Part shown: piece after piece, positions 1 to 8,252 of the stretch
How the letters are laid out: every line of letters starts with the position of its first letter
Position numbering within the stretch: position 1 is the first letter of the stretch
NCBI RefSeq assembly: GCF_039543185.1
Contig: NZ_BAABJG010000006.1
Location: forward strand, 310,001 to 374,000
Direction of reading: 5' to 3'
From: Paenibacillus_S vulneris
GTDB lineage: Bacteria; Bacillota; Bacilli; Paenibacillales; NBRC-103111
Length of the DNA stretch: 64,000 nucleotides
Notes under the pieces: model-generated
Told to the model about the DNA's origin: nothing
What the model saw: only the letters and a program-made list of their open reading frames with translations
Databases searched by the model: none
Made by a program: the position numbers and the translations under genes

Positions 1-127
1 CCAGCTTGCCCAAGCTGCCCGGAGGCTTGGTCAGCTGGTCCAGATGGCGTTCTGCCGCCTCCATCGCCTCCTGATCCAGAGGCGTTATCTCTGACACCGC
101 CCGGTTCAGCCAATCTCTATTGTACAT
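1..127 (-). CDS. cobT: CobT (nicotinate-nucleotide-dimethylbenzimidazole phosphoribosyltransferase), N-terminal fragment
   Basis: Only the first 42 codons lie in the window; the gene runs off the left edge. Reading down from the ATG at 125-127 the protein begins MYNRDWLNRAVSEI and soon gives LDQLTKPPGSLGKL, the N-terminal signature of CobT, which makes alpha-ribazole phosphate for the lower ligand of cobalamin. A GGGAGGG ribosome binding site lies about 7 bases upstream. It starts 44 bp after the B12-type ABC ATPase gene and on the same strand, so it is probably the distal gene of the riboswitch-controlled cobalamin operon. Identification rests on the short motif-rich fragment plus context. 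Confidence 0.8.
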   Translation of the reverse strand, partial: MYNRDWLNRAVSEITPLDQEAMEAAERHLDQLTKPPGSLGKL

Positions 128-171
128 CGTTCGTGTCCCTCCCAAATCTGGTTCCTATATCTTTTAACCTG

Positions 172-993
172 CTATGAATCGGCCCCGCTCTGCAAAAGAA
201 TTTGCGGTACGCCGGTAACCGGATGCTTAAGCACGATTGGCTGTGTACGGTATACCCGCTCCAGCAGCTCGCTTCGGAGAACCTCCTCCGGTTCGCCGAT
301 CCCTGCTATACGGCCGTTTTGCAGCAATAACAGCCTGCCGCAATATTGCGCGGCCAAATTCAATTCGTGCAGCACGGCGATAACGGTAAGACCTGATTCC
401 TGCTGCCAGGAGCGAATCCAATCCATCATCTGGACCTGATAGCCAATATCCAGATACGTGGTCGGCTCGTCCAGCAGCAGAAGCTTCGGCTGCTGCGCCA
501 TCACCTTACCGAGCGCGACGCGCTGCCGCTCGCCGCCGCTCAATGCGTCGATGCTGCGGTGCTCCAGCTGTCGCAGCTCCAGCCGCTCGAGGATATCATC
601 GATTAGCCGCTCCGAGTCCACAGCCCCGGCTTCATCGCCGAGCCAGTTTTGAAACGGATAGCGGCCCATCGCAATGACCTCGCGCACGGTAAAGCCAAGC
701 GGGGGAAGGGCATCCTGCTGGAGCACGGCCGCCCATCGGGCCAGCTGCTTGCGCGGGTATTCGCATGCCTCTTTGCCGTTCAGAAGGACCCGGCCTGCAG
801 AAGGCTTCTCTACGCCGGAGATCAGCTTCAGCAGCGTCGACTTGCCGCTGCCGTTCGGACCGATGATGCCGAAGCATTCGCCCGAGGATACCGAAAAGCT
901 CACCTTATCGAGCACCTGCCTCGAGGAATACGCTAATCCCACACCCTCCACGGCAATAACTTTCTCATCTGCATGAGCTTCCTCACTGTTCAT
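172..993 (-). CDS. btuD: ABC transporter ATP-binding protein, cobalamin (BtuD) type
   Basis: 273-aa ATPase of the FecCD/BtuCD importer class. Visible motifs are Walker A GPNGSGKST at about residues 45-53, signature LSGGERQRV, Walker B LLLLDEP and a following H-loop histidine (AVLHELNLA). It should power uptake of a metal-corrin or siderophore. The cobalamin riboswitch upstream of btuF, the co-directional permease and the following cobT favour vitamin B12. The start at 991-993 is preceded by a purine-rich GGGAAGGGGG stretch; an in-frame ATG at 1018-1020 is possible but has no better site. Iron-siderophore transport remains the main alternative. Confidence 0.88.
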   Translation of the reverse strand: MNSEEAHADEKVIAVEGVGLAYSSRQVLDKVSFSVSSGECFGIIGPNGSGKSTLLKLISGVEKPSAGRVLLNGKEACEYPRKQLARWAAVLQQDALPPLGFTVREVIAMGRYPFQNWLGDEAGAVDSERLIDDILERLELRQLEHRSIDALSGGERQRVALGKVMAQQPKLLLLDEPTTYLDIGYQVQMMDWIRSWQQESGLTVIAVLHELNLAAQYCGRLLLLQNGRIAGIGEPEEVLRSELLERVYRTQPIVLKHPVTGVPQILLQSGADS

Positions 994-1034
994 TTCCTGC
1001 AGCCCCCTTCCCTTCAACATCTTGGCATCGTAAA

Positions 1035-2072
1035 TTATTCGTTCGACAATCGCTTGCTTCTTTTTAATAAATAGGCAAAAAACGGAGCCCCCATGAACGC
1101 GGTTACCACTCCGAGCGGAATTTCCGTCGGACTCAGGACCGTACGGGCAAGCGTATCCGCCCACAGTACGTAGATTGCTCCCCCGATAAGGGAAAGAGGC
1201 AGCAGCAGCCGATAGTCCGGCCCTACGATCAGCCGCAGCAAATGCGGCACGATCAGGCCGACAAAGCCTACGACCCCGGAGACCGACACGGCCGCCGCCG
1301 TAATCAGCGTTGCAGCCGCCAGCACAATAAGCTTCGTTCGCTCGACCCTTATACCCAGATAGGCCGCCTGCTGCTCGCCCAAAGCGAATAAATTCATCGC
1401 TCTTCCATAGCCGAACAGGATCATGACGCCGATCGCCAAGTAGGGCAGCAGCACAAGCGAATACATCCAGCCCCGAAGCGCCAGGCTGCCCATCAGCCAA
1501 AACACAATTTCATTAATAACCTGCTTGGACATCGCGACCATAAACGAGACGAAGGCCCCGAGAAAGGCCTGCATGACGACCCCGGATAAAATCAGGGCTT
1601 CCATCCGTATCTTGCCGCCCGTTCTTGCGAGCATAATCACAGTGATCAAGGATAGCGCTCCTGTAATGAATGCGACAACCGGAACAGTTGCCGAGCCCAG
1701 CAGGGCAAACTGCAGCCCGAACAAGATCAGGAAAGCAGCGCCGACCGAGGCGCCAGAAGAAACCCCCAACGTATAGGGGTCCGCCAGCGGATTGCGCAGC
1801 ACACCCTGGAAGGCCGCACCCGCAATGCCCAAGGAAGCGCCGACCAGCACACCCAGCAGTACGCGGGGCAGCCGGACGCGCCAAATAATCTGCTCGGAGG
1901 CCGGCTGCCAGTCCACGGGAACCGAGCCTCCGATTCCGGGCAGATGATGCGCCAGAATGCCCCATACATGCAGGAGCGGCACATGAACCGTACCGATGGA
2001 TAAACTGATCGTCACGGAAAGAAGAAGGAGCAGCACTCCCGCTCCTCCCCATGCCATTAGCTTCCGCTTCAT
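1035..2072 (-). CDS. btuC: ABC transporter permease, FecCD/BtuC family
   Basis: 345-aa polytopic membrane protein with the hydrophobic pattern and length of the FecCD/BtuC family. Recognisable segments include RLPRVLLGVLVGASLG, GLQGVLRNPLADPYTLG-like GAAFQGVLRNPLADPYTLG, and the C-terminal VGFVGLIVPHLLRL loop that contacts the ATPase. It forms the membrane channel for the substrate delivered by the adjacent binding lipoprotein. One base separates its ATG from the stop of btuF and 41 bp separate its stop from the ATPase start, so the three genes form one operon. Cobalamin specificity is inferred from the riboswitch. Confidence 0.9.
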   Translation of the reverse strand: MKRKLMAWGGAGVLLLLLSVTISLSIGTVHVPLLHVWGILAHHLPGIGGSVPVDWQPASEQIIWRVRLPRVLLGVLVGASLGIAGAAFQGVLRNPLADPYTLGVSSGASVGAAFLILFGLQFALLGSATVPVVAFITGALSLITVIMLARTGGKIRMEALILSGVVMQAFLGAFVSFMVAMSKQVINEIVFWLMGSLALRGWMYSLVLLPYLAIGVMILFGYGRAMNLFALGEQQAAYLGIRVERTKLIVLAAATLITAAAVSVSGVVGFVGLIVPHLLRLIVGPDYRLLLPLSLIGGAIYVLWADTLARTVLSPTEIPLGVVTAFMGAPFFAYLLKRSKRLSNE

Positions 2073-2073
2073 T

Positions 2074-3102
2074 TTATTTCACCAATTCCGGATAAATGCC
2101 TTTGGCTACATCTACCAGCGCTGCTGTAATCCGCGGTCCCGGACGGCTGATCGAGTCCTTATCCAACCCCGCCAGCTTGTTGTTTTTGATCGCATCGACA
2201 TTAGCCCAGCTAGTCCGCTCTCTAATGATTTGATCCATGGACTTCTTGGAATTTTCATCGATCAGATTTTTCGGGTACAAAATCACTTGAGGATTATCCG
2301 CGATCACCTTTTCTTCATTCAGCTTCGCGTACCCGGTAATGTCGGAAGAAACATTAATACCGCCAGCCAAGTTGATCAGCTCGTCCATGAATTCTCCCTT
2401 CCCTACCGTCCAGCCCGGAGAAAATTCCATGAGCACCCTTTTCTTTTGCTCCGGCTTCAGATCCTTGACGGCATCCGTAACCTTCTGACGATCCGCCTTC
2501 ATAGAAGCTACCAGCTTCTCCGCCTGCTCCTGCTTGTCAAAAATTTGCCCGAATTTCAAAATATTGTTCATGACGTCGTCAATCGTCTTGGGCTCTACCT
2601 TAAACACGTTCACATTCAAGCCTCTGAGCTGCTCGACGGCTGCTGTTTTGAGCGATACGCCCGATAGCACGACATCCGCGTTAGCCGCAATCAGCGCTTC
2701 CTCATTCGGCTTCACGATGCTGCCCATCTTAGGCTTTTTCTTCGCTTCCTCCGGATAATCGCAAAAGTCGGATACGCCGACGACTTTGTCGCCCAAGCCC
2801 AGAGCGAACAGAGTCTCCGTCTCGCTGGGAGACACCGACACAATCTTGGCCGGCGCCTTTTCAAAGGTAAACTCCTTGCCTGTTGCATCCTTCACTTTCA
2901 ACGGATATACTGTAGCCTTTGCGTTCGCGGCTGGAGGGCTTGTCTGTTCTCCGCTGCTCGCTTTAGCCGGCTCCTTCAGATCTGCCGTGCCCGAGGGCTT
3001 CGTCTCCTTCGGCGCGCAGCCGGCTGCGCTGAACACAAGCGCCAGACCCAGCACAGCCGCCAGCCATTTTTTTCCGCCGCTTCGTTTCATTTCACTCCAC
3101 AT
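2074..3102 (-). CDS. btuF: ABC transporter substrate-binding lipoprotein, BtuF-like
   Basis: 342-aa lipoprotein. The start at 3100-3102 is chosen because AAAGGAGGT lies 5 bases upstream and gives a clean lipoprotein signal with lipobox FSAAGC; the open frame continues 24 codons further up without a site. The mature part has a low-complexity linker rich in K, P, S and A, then a periplasmic-binding-protein class III fold (PAKIVSVSPSETETLFALG, VVGVSDFCDYPEEAKKKP, PGPRITAALVDVAKGIYPE). The gene sits directly downstream of a cobalamin riboswitch, so its ligand is probably cobalamin or a cobinamide. Confidence 0.88.
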   Translation of the reverse strand: MWSEMKRSGGKKWLAAVLGLALVFSAAGCAPKETKPSGTADLKEPAKASSGEQTSPPAANAKATVYPLKVKDATGKEFTFEKAPAKIVSVSPSETETLFALGLGDKVVGVSDFCDYPEEAKKKPKMGSIVKPNEEALIAANADVVLSGVSLKTAAVEQLRGLNVNVFKVEPKTIDDVMNNILKFGQIFDKQEQAEKLVASMKADRQKVTDAVKDLKPEQKKRVLMEFSPGWTVGKGEFMDELINLAGGINVSSDITGYAKLNEEKVIADNPQVILYPKNLIDENSKKSMDQIIRERTSWANVDAIKNNKLAGLDKDSISRPGPRITAALVDVAKGIYPELVK

Positions 3103-3171
3103 TGTGGTACCTCCTTTGTCCTTCCATCCCATTGTATCGTTCCTGTTCCATGTCCCGGTTTGCATGCACGT

Positions 3172-3215
3172 CAAAAACCCTCTGATCCTGATCGCTGCAA
3201 TTAGGAAGCAGAGGG
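3172..3215 (-). terminator. Intrinsic terminator of the cobalamin riboswitch
   Basis: On the minus strand CCCTCTG pairs with CAGAGGG (stem arms 3209-3215 and 3178-3184), with an inner TCCT/AGGA extension, followed by TTTTTGA. It lies between the aptamer and the btuF start. This suggests control by transcription attenuation: ligand-bound RNA would let this hairpin form. The antiterminator partner was not worked out. Confidence 0.7.
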
Positions 3216-3298
3216 CATGCGATTGCAGACGCTGTCCGTTATTCTGAACGCAGCGCGTGCAAGCGACGCTCCTTTTTCCTCGAAAGGCCCGGTCTATT

Positions 3299-3480
3299 CC
3301 CGATTAGGCAGGTTTCCTGGCTTATGGAGTTGTACGGAGGCCTCGCCTTCCCATTCCGGTTCAGAACAGTGGCATTATGAGACTCTCCCTCCAAAATACA
3401 GTGGCGGGACCGCTCCGGATTCACACCGGCTTCCCTTTTAACCTGCCGGCTTGTTAAGCAGACAGGCACCTAGTCGGATA
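3299..3480 (-). promoter_or_regulatory. Cobalamin (AdoCbl) riboswitch
   Basis: The minus strand carries the conserved B12 box (GCCGGTGTGAATCCGG, then GCGGTCCCGCCACTGT, at about 3398-3433). It is preceded by the AGGTGCCTGTC opening near 3460-3475 and closed by GCCAGGAAACCTGCC at about 3303-3318. Order, spacing and total length (about 180 nt) match the Cobalamin Rfam family. It lies in the 5' leader of btuF-btuC-btuD-cobT and should repress uptake and lower-ligand genes when cobalamin is plentiful. Confidence 0.95.
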
Positions 3481-3533
3481 ACTCTATGAAATTAAAGTCA
3501 GACCTGCCTATGCAGCAGGAACGTCCATTAGGT

Positions 3534-4076
3534 CTATTTTTGCGCGATGACCTTCATCACCTGTAAGCCCTTTTCCAGATTTTTGGCATTGGCCGGAATG
3601 AAGGCTACCAAATCTTTGCCATTCAGATTAAGCTCTGTAAACCATTTGGTTTGTTCCAAAGGAATACCGTACAAATGCTTCTCTTTCTTCGGCGCTGCAT
3701 TCTTATCCTTGGAATCTACCGGGAGCTCCAGAACGCCTCCGGGAAAATCCTCCTGCTTCGCCACATCATCCAGACTGACATAGCCGCCCTGCTGGCCTAT
3801 CGTTTTAAACTGCTCCGTCGGCACAATAATGATGCTGTTATCTCCCGCCGCAATTTCAACGACCAATTTATCCATAGAAAACATCGGCGTGGTCTGAATC
3901 TTTACGGTCGGAGCTTCGCCAAGCTTCGTTTGCAGCGCAGCCTGCAGCTTATCTCCCACTTCGTTCGGAATTCCATTGGGGCCTGTCATAAAAATCAATA
4001 CATCAGCCTTGGGTCCCCCGCCGCAGCCGGCTAGCACCAGCAGCAGCATGATGATGAGCATGAATTTCCCTTTCAT
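3534..4076 (-). CDS. Small hypothetical lipoprotein
   Basis: 180-aa protein starting at the ATG 4074-4076, preceded by GGAGAGGG. The N-terminus MKGKFMLIIMLLLVLAGCG is a lipoprotein signal with lipobox LAGC. The mature part contains VLIFMTGPNGIPNEVGDKL, a patch that reads like an alpha/beta fold with a Rossmann-type first strand, and later IIVPTEQFKTIGQQGGYVSLDDV. I do not recognise a named family. It is on the same strand as the cobalamin operon but ends about 50 bp before the riboswitch, so it is probably transcribed separately. Confidence 0.7.
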   Translation of the reverse strand: MKGKFMLIIMLLLVLAGCGGGPKADVLIFMTGPNGIPNEVGDKLQAALQTKLGEAPTVKIQTTPMFSMDKLVVEIAAGDNSIIIVPTEQFKTIGQQGGYVSLDDVAKQEDFPGGVLELPVDSKDKNAAPKKEKHLYGIPLEQTKWFTELNLNGKDLVAFIPANAKNLEKGLQVMKVIAQK

Positions 4077-4191
4077 GTTCCCTCTCCTTATAGATGCGCT
4101 TTCTTGGATTGCTGTTACCCCCAATCATATCATAAATGTCTCGTTTCTTTCAAAACTAGAGATAAAAAAGGAGATGGCCGCAGGCTGAAAT

Positions 4192-4218
4192 GTAAAAAAA
4201 GGAACCGTTACCGGCTCC
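4192..4218 (-). terminator. Intrinsic terminator overlapping the Spo0E-like stop codon
   Basis: Minus-strand GGAGCCGGTAACGGTTCC (4201-4218) forms a GGA-CCG/CGG-TCC stem followed by seven T. The TAA stop of the Spo0E-like gene (4208-4210) lies inside the stem. Confidence 0.75.
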
Positions 4219-4474
4219 TCTTATTTCGATTCATATACTCATTTATCTTTTTGTCCAGGATCATGCTGATCTTCACAACTTCCGGTGAGGTCAAGCATTG
4301 CTCGCTCTGAACCAGTCGTTCGAGCTCCTGACGCAACCTATAAATCTCTTCTTCCAAAGATACGTCAGAAGATGACCGCTTCTTTTTCCCAAAAAACCAC
4401 TTGGCTTGCTGATTATTCTCTCGAATCCAACCAATTTGCGGGTAATGCCTAAGCTGATATTCCGGAAAAGCCAT
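4208..4474 (-). CDS. Spo0E-like aspartyl-phosphate phosphatase
   Basis: 88-aa protein. The C-terminal half reads LTSPEVVKISMILDKKINEY, matching the Spo0E family pattern in which a region around S-x-x-LD-x-x-I forms the catalytic helix (classical SQELD; here SMILD). Members dephosphorylate Spo0A~P and delay sporulation. The N-terminal 40 residues, basic and with a KKKRSSS patch, are longer than in minimal family members. A GGGGGG site precedes the ATG. A Spo0A-box-like TTTGTCGAAA lies about 115 bp upstream at 4588-4597, which would fit feedback, though a 7-mer this short also occurs by chance. Confidence 0.72.
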   Translation of the reverse strand: MAFPEYQLRHYPQIGWIRENNQQAKWFFGKKKRSSSDVSLEEEIYRLRQELERLVQSEQCLTSPEVVKISMILDKKINEYMNRNKRSR

Positions 4475-4597
4475 TCTTCATCCCCCCCTGGCATATCTTT
4501 AGATTCGGAAGTCCCATAACCCCAAAGGATATGAAACTTCTATACTATTAAAGATAACAGTTTTTGTCGGGGATGGAAATGACTACTTTTGTCGAAA

Positions 4598-5791
4598 CTA
4601 TAATTTACGTATAAAATTTCCGATCCTTTCGATCGCTTCCAGCAATTGATTGACGGAAGTCGCGTAGGAGCAGCGCACGAAGCCTTCTCCGCCCAAGCCG
4701 AACACATATCCCGGCACCGCAGCGACCTTCGCTTCAAGGAGCAAACGCTGGGCAAACTCTTCCGAGCTTAGCCCTGTAGAGGCAATCGAAGGGAAGGCAT
4801 AGAACGCTCCCTGCGGCTCATGGCACTCGAGCCCGATGTCCCGGAAGCCTTGAACGACAAGCCGGCGCCGTTGGTTATAGGACTCTACCATGCGGTCCTT
4901 TTCATCCATACCGTTTTTCAAAGCCTCGAGAGCTGCGACTTGCCCCATAGCAGGTGCGCACATGACGGTGTATTGGTGAATTTTGAGCATCGCTGAAATT
5001 AAATCCCTATGTCCGCAAGCATAGCCCATCCTCCAGCCGGTCATCGCGAAAGCTTTGGAGAAGCCGCTGACCAGGATGGTGCGGTCCTTCATGCCCGGCA
5101 AGGAAGCGAAGCTGACATGCTTCTGCTCGTAAGTCAATTCTGCATAGATTTCGTCGGAAATGACAATAAGGTCGTTTTCCTCAACAATTTTTGCAATCGG
5201 GAGCCAATCCTCGTACGTCATGATACCGCCTGTCGGGTTGCTCGGATAGCACAGAATCAGTACTTTAGACTTAGATGTAATGCTCGCCTTCAAGGCTTCG
5301 GGAGTCAGCTTGAAATTATCCTTCGCGAACGTCTCGATCCCGACAGGAATCCCCCCGCCGATCTTCGTAATCGGAGAATAGGAAATATAGCAAGGCTCCG
5401 GAACAAGTACTTCATCCCCCGGGACGATCAAGGCACGCAAGGCCAAGTCAATGGCTTCACTGCCGCCCACCGTAACCAGGATTTCGTCAGAAGGCTCGTA
5501 CGGCACATGGAACGAATCGTACAAATACTCGGCGATCGCTTCCCTTAGCTCTGGCATTCCTGCATTCGGCGTATACTTCGTATTGCCGCGTTCAAGGGAA
5601 TACACGCAGGCTTCACGCACGTGCCAAGGCGTGCAAAAATCCGGCTCGCCGACACCAAGAGAAATGATATCCTTGCTGGCGCTGACCAGATCAAAAAATT
5701 TGCGGATCCCTGATGGGGGGATTTCTCTCACCAAGGGAGCCAAATAACCCGACATCGACTTTGTAGAAGGCTCATGTTGTTTGATCATCAC
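4598..5791 (-). CDS. alaT: PLP-dependent aminotransferase, AlaT-like (class I/II)
   Basis: 397-aa fold-type I aminotransferase. Family marks include SGIRKFFDL, SLGVGEPDF near the N-terminus, YTPNAGMPELREAIA, NPTGG, VISDEIYAELTY, the PLP-lysine segment SGFSKAFAMTGWRMGY, and the C-terminal FVRCSYATS arginine region that binds the carboxylate. It lies 10 bp after an Lrp-type regulator, the same arrangement as alaR-alaT (yugG-yugH) of Bacillus subtilis, where AlaT makes alanine from pyruvate. Another 2-oxoacid aminotransferase activity is possible. Confidence 0.85.
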   Translation of the reverse strand: MMIKQHEPSTKSMSGYLAPLVREIPPSGIRKFFDLVSASKDIISLGVGEPDFCTPWHVREACVYSLERGNTKYTPNAGMPELREAIAEYLYDSFHVPYEPSDEILVTVGGSEAIDLALRALIVPGDEVLVPEPCYISYSPITKIGGGIPVGIETFAKDNFKLTPEALKASITSKSKVLILCYPSNPTGGIMTYEDWLPIAKIVEENDLIVISDEIYAELTYEQKHVSFASLPGMKDRTILVSGFSKAFAMTGWRMGYACGHRDLISAMLKIHQYTVMCAPAMGQVAALEALKNGMDEKDRMVESYNQRRRLVVQGFRDIGLECHEPQGAFYAFPSIASTGLSSEEFAQRLLLEAKVAAVPGYVFGLGGEGFVRCSYATSVNQLLEAIERIGNFIRKL

Positions 5792-5801
5792 TCATCATCC
5801 T

Positions 5802-6293
5802 TCACGGGGAGATTAACATACGGCGGTCATCCTCATGATCTTCAAAGGTGATGCCGTCCTGCTTATATTTTTTAAGTATGAAATGTGTTTTGGTCGATAA
5901 AACGCGGTCTATCGGCGACAGCTTATTGGATACGAAAGAAGCGACTTCCTTCAGCGTTTTCCCTTCGATCTCTACCAGCAAATCATAGGCTCCGGACATC
6001 AAATATACGGATTTGACTTCCGGATACAAGTAAATGCGCTCGGCGATCGCATCGAAGCCGCGTCCGCGTTCCGGCGTGATCTGAACTTCAATCAATGCGG
6101 TTACCTTCTCGTTGTCCACCTTCGCCCAGTTCACAATCGGCGCGTATTTGATAATGACGTGCGCATCCTCCAATTGCTTGATCGCTTCCGCCACTTCCGC
6201 CTCCGGCGCACCCAGCATAGTTGCTATTAACGCCGGGGTTCTTCTCGCGTCTTCCTTAAGCAGCTCAATAATTCGCATTTTAAACTGTTCCAT
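5802..6293 (-). CDS. alaR: Lrp/AsnC-family transcriptional regulator, AlaR-like
   Basis: 163-aa regulator with an N-terminal winged helix (MRIIELLKEDARRTPALIATMLG) and a C-terminal RAM/AsnC ligand domain (VTALIEVQITPERGRGFD, YLMSGAYDLLVEIEG). A GGGAGGG site precedes the ATG. It is the first gene of a two-gene operon with the aminotransferase, and by analogy with AlaR probably activates or autoregulates it in response to an amino acid. A perfect 9-bp inverted repeat at 6340-6364 lies upstream and is a candidate operator. Confidence 0.85.
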   Translation of the reverse strand: MEQFKMRIIELLKEDARRTPALIATMLGAPEAEVAEAIKQLEDAHVIIKYAPIVNWAKVDNEKVTALIEVQITPERGRGFDAIAERIYLYPEVKSVYLMSGAYDLLVEIEGKTLKEVASFVSNKLSPIDRVLSTKTHFILKKYKQDGITFEDHEDDRRMLISP

Positions 6294-6339
6294 CGGTGGT
6301 TAACCCTCCCAAGAGTTGTGCCTTACATTAGCTTCCTTC

Positions 6340-6364
6340 CAGGTTTTGCGTTAGACAAAACCTG
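6340..6364. promoter_or_regulatory. Inverted repeat upstream of alaR, candidate operator
   Basis: CAGGTTTTG (6340-6348), a 7-base spacer, then CAAAACCTG (6356-6364): a perfect 9-bp inverted repeat about 50 bp before the alaR start. No T-tract follows on the minus strand, so an operator for the Lrp-type regulator is more likely than a terminator. Confidence 0.45.
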
Positions 6365-6488
6365 TCTTCCGCTTACATGTCATGGATAGATAAATTATTA
6401 CTCCATATTACACCCAACCGGCGGCTTTTTGCAAAATAAAATTGCTCTTGCTTGGGCTGAGCCAAGTCTGCATGCCATCCCTTCAACG

Positions 6489-6523
6489 CAAAAATAGCCC
6501 GCAGGGCACAATAGCCTCGGGCT
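6489..6523 (-). terminator. Probable terminator after the GNAT gene
   Basis: On the minus strand AGCCCG (6518-6523) pairs with CGGGCT (6496-6501) and is followed by ATTTTTG. The loop is long and partly structured. The rest of 6294-6569 shows only the AlaR inverted repeat and a possible promoter region. Confidence 0.5.
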
Positions 6524-6569
6524 TGCATAAAATCTATATAAGAAATAATAGGCTGCTGTAAAAATGCTA

Positions 6570-6860
6570 CTAACGGTGAATCGATAACAGCCTGCGTATG
6601 TTCGCTTCAATCTCGTGGCAGCGGTAATCCTCAAGCACGGTAATTTGCAGCCCGCCTTGCCCGTCCGACTCTCCTGTCACTCTTCCGATGCCCACCAGCC
6701 GGCCTTTGTCATAAGCGGCGATCACATAAGGGCTCTGGCAGTACGTTTTGTACAGAAGTTCCGCATCGGCTGCATGATCCTCGACGGATGCCAGCAATTG
6801 CTCAAACTGTCCTTGTGCAGGAGGCTCATTTTCTAATGCTATAATCAAGTCAATCACCAT
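6570..6860 (-). CDS. Small GNAT-family acetyltransferase-like protein
   Basis: About 96 aa from the ATG at 6858-6860 (the frame stays open to 6896). The first part (ENEPPAQGQFEQLLASV) resembles the opening helix of GNAT proteins. The middle, YVIAAYDKGRLVGIGRVTG, followed by LQITVLEDYRCHEIEANI, corresponds to strands 2-4 and the acetyl-CoA loop, although the usual Q/R-x-x-G-x-G/A motif is not intact. The protein is shorter than a full GNAT domain (about 140 aa) at its C-terminus, so it may be reduced or inactive. No functional neighbour is apparent. Confidence 0.55.
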   Translation of the reverse strand: MVIDLIIALENEPPAQGQFEQLLASVEDHAADAELLYKTYCQSPYVIAAYDKGRLVGIGRVTGESDGQGGLQITVLEDYRCHEIEANIRRLLSIHR

Positions 6861-6994
6861 CCTACCTTGTATTGTTCTACACTTATAATTATACATCTAT
6901 ATGCATTTTTATTCAACTTATTTTTCAATTATTCCTGCCTAATTTTGAATGGCTTGCTGCTTCTTCCGAGCGAGCTTCCACTAGTTCCTAACCA

Positions 6995-7023
6995 AAACAA
7001 AAAAGCACCTCTCGCGAGGTGCT
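6995..7023 (-). terminator. Intrinsic terminator, outer copy beyond the repeat element
   Basis: Minus-strand AGCACCT-CGCGAG-AGGTGCT (7004-7023) is followed by TTTTTTG, a canonical intrinsic terminator. An almost identical hairpin at 7236-7255 directly follows cysK but lacks a good T-tract. The two lie on either side of a palindromic repeat. Confidence 0.75.
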
Positions 7024-7255
7024 CCGGGTTGTTGAGAATCCTATCTTTGAGAAAAATGCAAAAGGTGATAGGTAGGGTGTCCCCTGCAGGAGCGATAGCG
7101 TTCGCCTTTGTTCTCGGAAAATCACTGCTATGAAGCAATATGATCAAGTTTTCCGAGAACAACAGCAGCCGGAAGGGGATACCCTACCGGGTACCATAGC
7201 CGTTTTTCGGATTCTCAGGTTCTTCAACAAACTTAAGCACCTCTCACGAGGTGCT
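7024..7255. repeat. Palindromic (MITE-like) repeat element, copy at 7.1 kb
   Basis: Two inverted arms face each other. The left arm (about 7028-7120) has TTGTTGAGAATCC, GGTAGGGTGTCCCCT and TTGTTCTCGGAAAA. The right arm (about 7147-7232) is the imperfect reverse complement, with TTTTCCGAGAACAA, AGGGGATACCCTACC and GGATTCTC. Near-identical 20-bp hairpins (7004-7023 and 7236-7255) flank it. Arm sequence is shared with units at 25.1-25.5 kb. No transposase is present, so this is a non-autonomous repeat. Confidence 0.65.
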
Positions 7256-7264
7256 CGTCCCTAC

Positions 7265-8194
7265 TTAAACAAAGATGCCCATGCTCAAATACCGTTCTCC
7301 CGTATCCGGAGCTATGCACAATACCCGCTTCCCTTTACCGAGCTTCTTGGCTACCTGCAGCGCGGTCCACACCGTAGCGCCGGCGGATGGACCGACCAGA
7401 ATCCCTTCCTTGCTGCCAAGCTCCCGGGTCGTGCGGAGCGCGTCCTCATCGGCCACCTGTACGATCTCGTCGTACACCTCCGTATTAAGGATAGCCGGAA
7501 CAAAGCCGGGACTGGTTCCTACCAATTTGTGCGGGCCCGGCTTTCCGCCGGACAATACCGGGGAGCCTTTAGGCTCGACGACATAAATTTGAATGCCCGG
7601 AATGCGTTCGCGAAGCACCTCGCCTGTCCCGGTAATCGTGCCTCCCGTTCCCGATGAAGCCACGAACGCATCCAGCTTGCCCTCCGTCTGCTCGATAATT
7701 TCCAGTGCCGTAGTCGTTCTGTGAATATCTGGATTCGCCGGATTTTCGAATTGCTGCGGAATGAAGCTGTCCGGTATTTCATCCCGAAGCTCCAGCGCGC
7801 GGCGGATCGCTCCCGGCATTCTTTGATCGGCAGGGGTCAGCTCTACATGAGCTCCGTACGCCTTCAATATGTTAATACGCTCTTTCGTCATGTTATCCGG
7901 CATGACCAGGATCGCCTTATAGCCCTTGGCCGCCGCATTCATGGCAAGCCCGATCCCGGTATTGCCGCTGGTCGGCTCGATAATCGTAGCGCCCGGCTTC
8001 AAGATCCCGTCTTTTTCCGCCTGGGCTATCAGGTTCATGGCCGCCCGATCCTTCACGCTTCCGCTCGGATTGAAATATTCCAGCTTGACGTATACCTCGG
8101 CGTCATTCTCTCCCGTTAACCGGTTCAAGCGTACCGCCGGCGTATCCCCAATAAGTTCCGTAACGCTGTTGACCATTCGATTGTTTTTGCTCAT
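7265..8194 (-). CDS. cysK: Cysteine synthase A (O-acetylserine sulfhydrylase)
   Basis: 309-aa PLP enzyme making cysteine from O-acetylserine and sulfide. Marks include IGDTPAVRLNRL, the PLP-lysine motif NPSGSVKDRAA, the substrate loop PTSGNTGIGLA, the phosphate-binding SSGTGGTITGTG, and the C-terminal GERYLSMGIF. Length fits the CysK family. It is a single-gene unit on the minus strand with its own sigma-A-like promoter upstream (8253-8280). It ends right before a hairpin that appears split from its T-tract by an inserted repeat. Confidence 0.95.
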   Translation of the reverse strand: MSKNNRMVNSVTELIGDTPAVRLNRLTGENDAEVYVKLEYFNPSGSVKDRAAMNLIAQAEKDGILKPGATIIEPTSGNTGIGLAMNAAAKGYKAILVMPDNMTKERINILKAYGAHVELTPADQRMPGAIRRALELRDEIPDSFIPQQFENPANPDIHRTTTALEIIEQTEGKLDAFVASSGTGGTITGTGEVLRERIPGIQIYVVEPKGSPVLSGGKPGPHKLVGTSPGFVPAILNTEVYDEIVQVADEDALRTTRELGSKEGILVGPSAGATVWTALQVAKKLGKGKRVLCIAPDTGERYLSMGIFV

Positions 8195-8252
8195 CTAAAG
8201 CCACTCCTTTCCGCACAGGACTCGTCGCTCTATGCTCTACACCTTCGTCCTA

